The notes beneath the pieces are model-generated. The model was not told where the DNA came from and did not search any database. It saw nothing but the letters and a program-made list of their open reading frames with translations. This document shows, piece after piece, positions 1 through 6,522 of a stretch of DNA of 8,235 bases (position 1 is the stretch's first letter; each line of letters begins with the position of its first letter). This DNA comes from Pseudomonadota bacterium (GTDB lineage: Bacteria; Pseudomonadota; Alphaproteobacteria; Rhizobiales; Xanthobacteraceae). The position numbers and the translations under genes were made by a program. The stretch lies in contig JAEWHY010000097.1 in NCBI GenBank assembly GCA_023387555.1, forward strand, positions 1 through 8,235, read 5' to 3'.

Positions 1-67
1 GCCCGACCCGCGACTAAGCGCCTGCACGTTGCCCCCTCGCCACACACATTTCCCCCGGCCAACGGTG
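1..67. other. Intergenic region after rseP, truncated by window edge
   Basis: These 67 bases follow the rseP TGA stop on the minus strand and run off the window. I see no gene, hairpin with T run, or promoter. In related genomes bamA (outer-membrane beta-barrel assembly) commonly follows rseP, so this is probably the rseP-bamA spacer; that is inference from usual gene order. Confidence 0.5.
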
Positions 68-1213
68 TCATGAGGCCGCAAGGTGAATGATGTCGTTAAA
101 GGTTGCAAAAATCATCAACATCACGACAAGGGCCAGCCCGATGCGGAAGCCCATTTCCTGGGCGCGCTCCGAGAGCGGCTTGCCCCTAGCCGCCTCAATT
201 CCGTAGAACAAAAGGTGACCACCATCGAGAAGCGGTATCGGGAACAGGTTCAGCAGCCCGATCGATACCGAGAGAATCGCCGCCAGATTCATCAGAGCGA
301 CGAAGCCCACGGTCGCGACCTGCCCGGAGACCTGGGCGATCCGGATCGGACCGCCAAGCTGGTCGGCGGCTTCCCGACCGACGATGACCCCTCCGAGGTA
401 GGACATGGTCCGCTCGACGACGAACCAGGTTTCCCCGACGCCCATCCACAGCGCCGGCAACACCGACACCTTCTCGTGCTGGGCATCCGTCGGCGCCATG
501 GAGCGGCTGATGCCAAGCACGCCGATCCGGTGCGTATTGCCGAAATTGTCCTTCATTTCACGCAGCGTCGGCGTGGCTTTCAGCTCGACCTTGGTCCCGC
601 CGCGCTCCACGGTCACGGCCAGTGGGGTCCCGGCGTTGGTGGAAACCACCCGCTGCATTTCGGCGAAGGTCTGGATCGGCCGGCCGTCGATCGCAACCAC
701 GATGTCGCCAGGCTGGAAGCCCGCCGCAGCGGCGGCGCTGTCCGGCTGGATCCCATCGACCCGGGCCGAGGTCGAAGGCTTGCCGTAAAAGACGAAAATC
801 GACGCAAAGATGAGGATCGCCAGGATGAAATTGGCGATCGGGCCGGCGGCAACGATTGCGGCGCGGCGACCGACGCTCTTGTGATGGAAGCTCTCCCGCC
901 GTTCGCTGGCGGTCATCATTGAGACGCTGGACCGGTCCGGCGTACTGGCCGCGTCTTCGTCACCGAAGAATTTGACGTAGCCGCCAAGCGGGATCGCCGA
1001 GATTTTCCAGCGCGTCCCGTGGCGATCGTTGAATCCGATGAGTTCGGGCCCGAATCCGACCGAAAAAACCATCACGCGCACGCCACACCAGCGCGCAACC
1101 AGGAAGTGGCCGAGCTCGTGGAAGAACACCACGATGGTCAATACGAACAGGAACGGCAAAAGCGAACCTGGGAAGCCGCCGCCCCATAAGCTCAGATTGT
1201 CGAAGAAACCCAT
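68..1213 (-). CDS. rseP: Site-2 zinc metalloprotease RseP/MmpA (M50 family)
   Basis: This inner-membrane intramembrane protease cuts transmembrane segments of single-pass substrates. E. coli RseP cleaves RseA in the envelope stress response, and the Caulobacter relative MmpA cleaves PodJ. In this organism the substrate is unknown. Numbered from ATG 1213 (381 aa): first membrane helix about 18-41 containing HELGH (32-36, zinc site and catalytic Glu33); the conserved NDRHGTRWKISAIPLGGYVK (62-81); helix about 120-143; one periplasmic PDZ domain at about 150-225; helix with LNLFPIPLLDGGH ending at 333 (third zinc ligand in LDGGH, 329-333); final helix about 357-372. A GTG at 1231 would add six residues but lacks a ribosome-binding site. 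ATG 1213 has AAGG (1224-1221) 7 nt upstream. Only one PDZ domain is evident, against two in E. coli. Confidence 0.95.
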   Translation of the reverse strand: MGFFDNLSLWGGGFPGSLLPFLFVLTIVVFFHELGHFLVARWCGVRVMVFSVGFGPELIGFNDRHGTRWKISAIPLGGYVKFFGDEDAASTPDRSSVSMMTASERRESFHHKSVGRRAAIVAAGPIANFILAILIFASIFVFYGKPSTSARVDGIQPDSAAAAAGFQPGDIVVAIDGRPIQTFAEMQRVVSTNAGTPLAVTVERGGTKVELKATPTLREMKDNFGNTHRIGVLGISRSMAPTDAQHEKVSVLPALWMGVGETWFVVERTMSYLGGVIVGREAADQLGGPIRIAQVSGQVATVGFVALMNLAAILSVSIGLLNLFPIPLLDGGHLLFYGIEAARGKPLSERAQEMGFRIGLALVVMLMIFATFNDIIHLAAS

Positions 1214-1246
1214 GAGCGAACCTTGTTCCACACCGATGGAAGCAAT

Positions 1247-2482
1247 CTAGTGAGGGCCCACCGAAGTGGAAGACCTCAACTCTCCGGCGATATCCCGGGA
1301 AGCCCGGTCGATCGCCAACGCCTCCTCCACGCTCGCCGGCTCGCGCATCATCCCCCGACGCGCTGCAGCATTCATGGTAGCCTCCACGAGCGACGGAATG
1401 GCGGCGAATCCGAGGCGGCCAGCCAGAAATTCCGCCACCGCGATTTCGTTGGCGGCGTTCAGCACGGTCGGCGCGGCGCCCCCCTCTTCCAGTGCGGTCC
1501 GGGCCAGCCGCAGCGCCGGGAAACGAACCAGGTCCGGCGCTTCGAAGGTGAGACTGGCCATCTCCTCGAGGCGTAGCCGTCGAGCCGGTTCGTTCATCCG
1601 CTCGGGCCACGCCAGGCAATGCGAAATCGGAATGCGCATGTCCGGCGCCCCGAGTTGCGCAATGAATGATCCGTCTCGGAATTCGACGATGCCGTGCACG
1701 ATCGACTGCGGGTGGACGAACACGTCGATATCCTGGGCCGGCATCTGGAACAGGTGATGCGCCTCGATCAGTTCGAGCCCCTTGTTCATCAGGGTCGCCG
1801 AATCGATCGTGACCTTCGCCCCCATCGACCAGTTCGGATGCTTGAGCGCCTGTTCGGGCGTGGCATTGCGGACGGCCTCGGCGGACCAGGTGCGGAACGG
1901 TCCCCCGGATGCGGTCAGGATCAGGCGGCGAATATCGCCCCGCTCACCGGCGGCCATCGCCTGGAACAGCGCATTGTGCTCGGAATCGACCGGCAGGATG
2001 GTCGCACCGCGAGCCGCCGCGCGCCGCATGAACAGGCCGCCGGCGCACACAAGGCATTCCTTGTTGGCGATGGCGACCGCGGTCCCGCGTTCGATTGCTG
2101 CCATCGTCGGTGCGAGTCCGGCAGCGCCGCTGATCGATGCCACGACAAGGTCGGCCGGCCGCGCTGCGGCCTCGATGACGGCAGCATCGCCGGCGGCGGC
2201 CGCGATGTCCGTTCCCGAGAGCGCCGCTTTCAAAGCATCATAGGCCTGCGGGTCGGCAATCGCGGCGAACCGCGCACCGAGCGCGATAGCGGTCTTTGCG
2301 AGCGCCTCGACATTACGTTGGGCGGTGACGGCTTCGACTTGATAGCGGTCGGGATGGCGCGCCAGGAGATCGAACGTGCTGGTGCCGATCGAACCGGTGG
2401 CACCGAGCACGCTGACCGTGCGTTTCGCGGCGTCGGGTGACGCGGCTTCGCGGGGAAGTCGAGGAGAAGGGGATGTGACCAT
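1247..2482 (-). CDS. dxr: 1-deoxy-D-xylulose 5-phosphate reductoisomerase
   Basis: Dxr converts DXP to 2-C-methyl-D-erythritol 4-phosphate with NADPH. This is the first committed step of the MEP isoprenoid pathway and the target of fosmidomycin. The 411-aa product shows the NADPH-binding GATGSIG (27-33), AIANKE (137-142), the metal site VDSEHNA (165-171, Asp166 and Glu168), SGGPFR (192-197), the flexible active-site loop HPNWSMGAKVTID (215-227) and NKGLELIEAHHLF (233-245) with the third metal ligand Glu237. VHPQSIVHG (256-264) follows. All catalytic residues I can check are present. Residues 1-22 are a variable, Pro/Ser/Ala-rich leader. The ATG at 2482 lies 2 bp after the cdsA stop and has only a weak ribosome-binding site, so coupling to cdsA is likely. 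It ends with TAG, 33 bp before rseP. Confidence 0.97.
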   Translation of the reverse strand: MVTSPSPRLPREAASPDAAKRTVSVLGATGSIGTSTFDLLARHPDRYQVEAVTAQRNVEALAKTAIALGARFAAIADPQAYDALKAALSGTDIAAAAGDAAVIEAAARPADLVVASISGAAGLAPTMAAIERGTAVAIANKECLVCAGGLFMRRAAARGATILPVDSEHNALFQAMAAGERGDIRRLILTASGGPFRTWSAEAVRNATPEQALKHPNWSMGAKVTIDSATLMNKGLELIEAHHLFQMPAQDIDVFVHPQSIVHGIVEFRDGSFIAQLGAPDMRIPISHCLAWPERMNEPARRLRLEEMASLTFEAPDLVRFPALRLARTALEEGGAAPTVLNAANEIAVAEFLAGRLGFAAIPSLVEATMNAAARRGMMREPASVEEALAIDRASRDIAGELRSSTSVGPH

Positions 2483-2484
2483 AC

Positions 2485-3345
2485 TTACCAGACCAGAAAA
2501 CCCGCGGCGGGCGCATCGAAGCCACCGCGCGCGACACCGATGATCGCCGCGGCCGCCACCGCAAAAATGAAACCGTCAAGCCGATCCATGACCCCGCCGT
2601 GACCGGGAATCAGGCTGCTTGCATCCTTGGCATCGAACCGCCGCTTCAGCCAGGACTCGAACAGATCGCCGCACTGCGACGCAACCGACAGCACCAGCGC
2701 GACCATTCCCAGCACCGCGAGATTGCGGATCGCGAACATCTCGGCGACGGCGATGGCCGCAGCAACGCCAACCACGGTACCGCCCATGGCGCCAGACCAG
2801 GTCTTTTTCGGGCTGATGCGCGGAGCGAGTAGCGGGCCGCCGATGGCACGTCCGGCGAAATAGCCGCCAATGTCCGTGCCCCAGACCACTGCGAAAAGGA
2901 ACAGGATGGCGGCAAAGCCATACGTCGCATCGGACCGGACGATCGCCGCCGCCATCAACAGCGCCGAGGCATAAACCAGCCCGCCCGCGACCGCAGGCGC
3001 CGCCCTGCCCGCGGTGACGATTCCGGCCAGAACGCCGAGCGCCACGATCATGATGGCAATCGAAGGATTGCCGGTCTCGAACAGAACGGCTTGCAGCGCC
3101 AGCGCGCAGACACCGGTGGCGAGCAGCACGTTGCGACCCGTGGGCTCCACCAGCCCGATCCATTCCCACCAGACCGCGACCGCAGCCACCGCCCAGAACA
3201 GCGTGAAGGGCCAGCCACCCATCCAAGCCGCGCCGATCGCCAGCGGCGCCAGCACCGCAGCCGAAGCGATCCGCAACATAAGATTTCGCGTCGACGGCGT
3301 TGACGTCGTCTCGGTCACTGGAAGCGATGGCTTGCCACCGTCCAT
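2485..3345 (-). CDS. cdsA: Phosphatidate cytidylyltransferase (CDP-diacylglycerol synthase)
   Basis: CdsA is an integral inner-membrane enzyme that couples phosphatidic acid and CTP into CDP-diacylglycerol, the precursor of all phospholipids. At 286 aa it has normal length. A polar N-terminus (1-22) precedes several hydrophobic stretches (about 26-42, 46-63, 74-90, 95-112, 118-136, 142-160, 189-205, 208-224, 258-273). The family signature SWLKRRFDAKDASS...PGHGGVMDRLD at 231-257 is intact, including the K-D, HGG and D-R-x-D residues for Mg and substrate binding. GTDIGGYFAGR (156-166) and SPKKTWSG (178-185) are also conserved. ATG at 3345 lies 2 bp after the uppS stop, pointing to translational coupling. 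A second ATG at residue 23 would remove only the polar leader. The stop TAA is 2 bp from the dxr start. Confidence 0.96.
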   Translation of the reverse strand: MDGGKPSLPVTETTSTPSTRNLMLRIASAAVLAPLAIGAAWMGGWPFTLFWAVAAVAVWWEWIGLVEPTGRNVLLATGVCALALQAVLFETGNPSIAIMIVALGVLAGIVTAGRAAPAVAGGLVYASALLMAAAIVRSDATYGFAAILFLFAVVWGTDIGGYFAGRAIGGPLLAPRISPKKTWSGAMGGTVVGVAAAIAVAEMFAIRNLAVLGMVALVLSVASQCGDLFESWLKRRFDAKDASSLIPGHGGVMDRLDGFIFAVAAAAIIGVARGGFDAPAAGFLVW

Positions 3346-3347
3346 CG

Positions 3348-4100
3348 TCAGGATCCGGCTGCCGCCAATCCGCCAAACCGACGCTCGCGGCGGGCAAATT
3401 CGGAGATCGCCTGCTCAAGTGCCGCGCGGTCGAAATCGGGCCAGAACGTCGGCACGAATACGAGCTCGCTGTAGGCCGACTGCCACAACAGGAAATTCGA
3501 GAGCCGCTGCTCCCCGCTGGTCCGGATGATCAGGTCCGGATCTGGTAGGTCGGGTGCGTCCATGAACTGGGACATCTGCTCGGCGGTGATGTCGGCCGAC
3601 GCCAGACGGCCTGCGGCCACCTCGTCGGCAAGCCGCTGCGCCGCACGCGCGATTTCCTGACGGGCCCCGTAATTGAACGCGACCACAAGGGTCATGCCGT
3701 CGTTACGTTGCGTCAGGGTCTCGGCTTCTTCGAGCAGCCGTCGCACGTCAGGGGTCAGCGTCTGGCGCTCACCGATCACCCGCACCCGGACATTGTTGCT
3801 GTTGAGTTCGGCGAGATCGTTACGGATGAACAGCCGCAGCAAACCGAGGAGATCGCGGATTTCAGTTTGCGGACGCGACCAGTTCTCAGCGCTGAAGGCG
3901 AAGATCGTGAGGATGTCGATGCCGATATCGCCTGCGGCGCGCACGGTGCGGCGCAGCGCCTCGACGCCCCGGCGATGGCCTTCGCCGCGCGGAAGCCCCC
4001 GGGCTGCGGCCCAGCGACCGTTGCCATCCATGATGATGGCAACGTGCCGGGGCACCTCAAATCCGGAACTCCCGTTCAGAGAGACCTTTGGCATCGACAT
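3348..4100 (-). CDS. uppS: Di-trans,poly-cis-undecaprenyl-diphosphate synthase
   Basis: UppS adds eight isopentenyl units in cis to farnesyl diphosphate, making the C55 carrier lipid for peptidoglycan and other surface polymers. It acts at the cytosolic face of the inner membrane. Motifs (numbered from ATG 4100, 250 aa): HVAIIMDGNGRWA (19-31) with the Mg/diphosphate-binding Asp25, TIFAFSAENWSRP (65-77), FNYGAR (142-147) and DPDLIIRTSGEQRLSNFLLW (187-206), the isoprenyl transferase signature. The start is uncertain. An in-frame TTG at 4109 adds three residues, and another ATG lies at 4094. None has a strong ribosome-binding site, and the conserved region begins well after all three. ATG 4100 is a compromise. 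It ends with TGA, 2 bp before the cdsA start. Its isoprenoid substrate depends on dxr two genes on. Confidence 0.95.
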   Translation of the reverse strand: MSMPKVSLNGSSGFEVPRHVAIIMDGNGRWAAARGLPRGEGHRRGVEALRRTVRAAGDIGIDILTIFAFSAENWSRPQTEIRDLLGLLRLFIRNDLAELNSNNVRVRVIGERQTLTPDVRRLLEEAETLTQRNDGMTLVVAFNYGARQEIARAAQRLADEVAAGRLASADITAEQMSQFMDAPDLPDPDLIIRTSGEQRLSNFLLWQSAYSELVFVPTFWPDFDRAALEQAISEFARRERRFGGLAAAGS

Positions 4101-4128
4101 ATTGGTCAAATCCGCAATCCGCTCGGCT

Positions 4129-4692
4129 CTACACCGTCAGGATTTCTTTTTCCTTGGTGGCGAGCATCTGATCGATGTCGTGAATCGCTTGATCGGTCGC
4201 CTTCTGGATTTCGTTCGAAAAGCGCTCCTGATCGTCCTTGGAAATCTGATGATCCTTTTCCAGCTTCTTGATCACGTCGATGCCGTCGCGCCGGACGTGC
4301 CGCACCGCAACGCGCGCGGCTTCGGCATATTTGTGTGCGACCTTGACCAGTTCCTTGCGGCGCTCCTCGTTCAGTTCGGGAATGCGCAGCCGGATGACCT
4401 GCCCTTCGGTCTGCGGATTGAGACCGAGATTGGCGGCGGTGATCGCCTTTTCGACCGCATGCACCATCGTCCGATCCCAGACCTGCACGCTGAGCAGGCG
4501 CGGCTCCGGCACGCTGACCGTCGCAAGCTGCGACAGCGGCATATGGGTGCCATAGGCGTCGACCTGCACCGGTTCCAGCAGGTTCGCATTCGCTCGTCCG
4601 GTGCGAAGCCCGGACAATTCCTGCCTCAGGACGCCCATCGCGCCCTGCATGCGCCGTTTCAGATCGTTGATATCGTGAGTTGTCGCTACCAT
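4129..4692 (-). CDS. frr: Ribosome recycling factor
   Basis: RRF acts with EF-G to split post-termination ribosomes so that subunits can be reused. The 187-aa product has the full two-domain family pattern: an N-terminal helix with LRTGRANANLLEPVQVDAYG (29-48), the beta-rich domain II (about 31-105) with PLSQLATVSVPEPR (52-65), and the long C-terminal helices with RIPELNEERRKELVK (103-117) and RHVRRDG (131-137). The frame is open to 4752, but the start is placed at the ATG at 4692. This gives the usual RRF length and has a purine-rich site (GAGAGAAAGA, 4706-4697) just upstream. The extra residues of the longer frame have no family counterpart. It ends with TAG about 28 bp before the preferred uppS start. 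Confidence 0.96.
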   Translation of the reverse strand: MVATTHDINDLKRRMQGAMGVLRQELSGLRTGRANANLLEPVQVDAYGTHMPLSQLATVSVPEPRLLSVQVWDRTMVHAVEKAITAANLGLNPQTEGQVIRLRIPELNEERRKELVKVAHKYAEAARVAVRHVRRDGIDVIKKLEKDHQISKDDQERFSNEIQKATDQAIHDIDQMLATKEKEILTV

Positions 4693-4741
4693 CGTGTCTT
4701 TCTCTCGGACCGTTCTTCTTGGACCCCAATCCCGACCCAAC

Positions 4742-4795
4742 GCTGAGCCCAAACGCAGCCGGCGGGGCCCCGCTCGGATGCCCGCGAATCTCAGC
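4742..4795 (-). promoter_or_regulatory. Nested inverted repeats in the pyrH-frr spacer
   Basis: GCTGAG (4742-4747) can pair with CTCAGC (4790-4795). Between them lies the 12-bp perfect palindrome GCGGGGCCCCGC (4762-4773). The spacer (4693-4800) is 108 bp, the longest inside the cluster. There is no T run and no clear -35/-10 pair, so neither a standard terminator nor a promoter is supported. A structured RNA that modulates read-through or mRNA decay is possible. Confidence 0.35.
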
Positions 4796-4800
4796 CGGAC

Positions 4801-5517
4801 CTAGTCGGCCACGATGGTCGAGCGGCCCTTTCCACGCAAGACGGCCTCAATCGCGCCCGGCTCGCGGATCGAAAAGACGATGATAGGCATACTATTTTCG
4901 CGGGCAAGCGCGAACGCCGTCGAATCCATCACCTTCAGGCTGCGCTCCAGGGCTTCGCGCGGGCTCAGCCGGTCGAAGCGCTTGGCCAGCTTGTCCAGCT
5001 TCGGGTCGGCGTCATAGACGCCGTCCACATTGGTGGCCTTCAGAACAGCGTTGCAATCGAGTTCCGCTGCACGAAGCACCGCCGTGGTGTCGGTGGTGAA
5101 AAACGGATTGCCGGTCCCGCCGGCCAGCAGCACCACCCGCCCGGCGGCGATCTGGTCGAGCGCGCGCCGGCGCGAAAACGAATCGCAGACCGTCGGCATC
5201 GGTACCGACGAAAACGTCGTCGCCGGCGCCCCTTTGCGCGCAATCGCCGCTTCCAGCACGAGGCTGTTCATGACGGTTGCGAGCATACCCATGGTGTCGC
5301 CGGTCGGACGCGACACACCGCGGCTGGAGACTTCGACCCCGCGGAAGATGTTGCCCCCGCCAACCACCAGCGCAATCTCGACCCCGAGCTGGTGCGACGC
5401 CGCGATATCGGCGGCAATCGCATCCACGACTCCCTGGTCGACGCCAAAGCCGGCAGGGCCAGCGAGCGCCTCTCCGGAGAGCTTGACGACCACACGTCCA
5501 TAGACCGGCCTGGTCAT
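4801..5517 (-). CDS. pyrH: UMP kinase (uridylate kinase)
   Basis: PyrH phosphorylates UMP to UDP with ATP in the cytosol, feeding UTP, CTP and UDP-sugar pools. It belongs to the amino-acid kinase family, is a hexamer, and is regulated by GTP/UTP in characterised bacteria. Visible motifs are VVVKLSGEALAG (9-20, phosphate-binding), VVGGGNIFRG (51-60), GDTMGMLATVMN (73-84), GGTGNPFFTTDTTA (133-146) and DGVYDADP (165-172). The frame is open up to 5625, but the ATG at 5517 is preferred. It gives 238 aa, the usual length, has AAGGA (5525-5529) 7 nt upstream, and avoids overlap with tsf. The extra N-terminal residues of the longer frame are a basic, low-complexity stretch overlapping tsf. It ends with TAG, 108 bp before frr. 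Confidence 0.96.
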   Translation of the reverse strand: MTRPVYGRVVVKLSGEALAGPAGFGVDQGVVDAIAADIAASHQLGVEIALVVGGGNIFRGVEVSSRGVSRPTGDTMGMLATVMNSLVLEAAIARKGAPATTFSSVPMPTVCDSFSRRRALDQIAAGRVVLLAGGTGNPFFTTDTTAVLRAAELDCNAVLKATNVDGVYDADPKLDKLAKRFDRLSPREALERSLKVMDSTAFALARENSMPIIVFSIREPGAIEAVLRGKGRSTIVAD

Positions 5518-5539
5518 GCGATCGTCCTTGCGGTGGCTC

Positions 5540-6463
5540 TCAGCTTTTCCCGGCGGCTGCTGCGACTTCGGCTGCGAAGTCGCTCTCCTGCTTCTCGATG
5601 CCCTCGCCGATCTTGTAACGGACAAAGCCCGTCACCTTGATCGGGCCACCGACCTTGCCCTCGGCGTCCTTCAGAGCCTGCGCGACGCTCTTCTTATCTT
5701 CATGGACGTAAGGCTGATCGAGCAGGCAGACTTCCTTGTAATAGCTCTTCAGACCCGACTCGACGATCTTCTCGACGACGTTGTCGGGCTTTCCGGAAGC
5801 CCTCGCCTTGTCGGCAAGCACGCCCTTTTCGCGCTCGATCACATCGGCCGAAAGACCGGACGAATCCACCGCAAGCGGCGCTGCGGCAGCGATGTGCATC
5901 GCAACCAGCCGACCGAGCGCGACGAGTTCCTGGGTGTCGCCAGGCGATTCGAGCGCGACCAGCACGCCGATCTTGCCGAGGCCCTCGGAAATCGAATTGT
6001 GCATGTAGGTGCCGACCACGCCCTGGCTGACCGACAGCGAGGTCGCACGGCGCAGCGACATGTTTTCACCGATGGTCGCGATGGCCGAGGCGATCGCCTC
6101 CTGCACCGTCTTGTCGCCAACCTTGGCGGCACGGACAGCTTCGGCGTCGCCGCCGTTGGTCAGGGCGGCGTCGGCGATCAGCTTGACCAGGCCCTGGAAG
6201 TGATCGTTGCGGGCGACGAAATCAGTCTCCGCATTCACTTCCACGACCGAGCCCTTCAGCGGCGCCGTGCTGATGCCGATCAGGCCTTCCGCGGCAACGC
6301 GGTCGGCCTTCTTTGCGGCTTTCGACAGGCCCTTCTTGCGCAGCCAGTCGATCGCCGCCTCGATGTCACCCTTGGTTTCGGTCAGCGCGGACTTGCAATC
6401 CATCATGCCTGCGCCGGTTTGTTCGCGCAGGTCCTTTACGAGCGCAGCCGTGATTTCTGCCAT
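5540..6463 (-). CDS. tsf: Translation elongation factor Ts
   Basis: EF-Ts is the cytosolic nucleotide exchange factor that releases GDP from EF-Tu. The 307-aa length is normal. Residues 1-54 form the UBA-like N-terminal module with LREQTGAGMMDCKSAL (12-27), a family signature. TDFVARND (80-87) is the core motif that contacts the EF-Tu nucleotide-binding domain. The remainder matches the two-part dimerisation/core region, ending VAAAAGKS. The ATG start gives the universally conserved MAEITAALVKDLR opening; its ribosome-binding site is weak (GGAT at 6474-6471, 7 nt away), so translation may depend partly on the rpsB transcript context. It lies 59 bp after rpsB and 22 bp before pyrH. Confidence 0.97.
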   Translation of the reverse strand: MAEITAALVKDLREQTGAGMMDCKSALTETKGDIEAAIDWLRKKGLSKAAKKADRVAAEGLIGISTAPLKGSVVEVNAETDFVARNDHFQGLVKLIADAALTNGGDAEAVRAAKVGDKTVQEAIASAIATIGENMSLRRATSLSVSQGVVGTYMHNSISEGLGKIGVLVALESPGDTQELVALGRLVAMHIAAAAPLAVDSSGLSADVIEREKGVLADKARASGKPDNVVEKIVESGLKSYYKEVCLLDQPYVHEDKKSVAQALKDAEGKVGGPIKVTGFVRYKIGEGIEKQESDFAAEVAAAAGKS

Positions 6464-6491
6464 TTTACTGATCCAGCGTTAGGTCATGTTG

Positions 6492-6516
6492 CGGCGCGGG
6501 CAACAGGCCCGCGCCG
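6492..6516 (-). promoter_or_regulatory. Perfect 10-bp hairpin between rpsB and tsf
   Basis: CGGCGCGGGC (6492-6501) is the exact reverse complement of GCCCGCGCCG (6507-6516), with a 5-base loop at 6502-6506. It lies in the 59-bp spacer, just past the rpsB stop. On the minus strand no T run follows the stem, so it is not a canonical intrinsic terminator. It could be a partial terminator, a block to 3' exonucleases that stabilises rpsB mRNA, or a processing site. Any of these would set the S2 to EF-Ts ratio. The structure is clear, the role is inferred. Confidence 0.6.
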
Positions 6517-6522
6517 TTCGCA

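Noticed and set aside
83..922. Plus-strand 279-codon open frame opposite rseP
   Set aside because: It is fully antisense to rseP, whose HELGH and LDGGH motifs fix the true strand. The translation is rich in Arg, His, Asp and Gly and has no recognisable family.
3673..4746. Plus-strand 357-codon open frame opposite uppS and frr
   Set aside because: It is antisense to two certain genes across their junction, with shadow-like Arg/Ser-rich composition and no family resemblance.
4693..4752. Longer N-terminus for RRF (20 extra residues)
   Set aside because: RRF is normally about 185 residues, which the ATG at 4692 gives. A purine-rich ribosome-binding site precedes that ATG.
5518..5625. Longer N-terminus for PyrH (36 extra residues)
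   Set aside because: It would overlap the tsf 3' end, is basic and low-complexity, and exceeds the family length. AAGGA sits correctly before the ATG at 5517.
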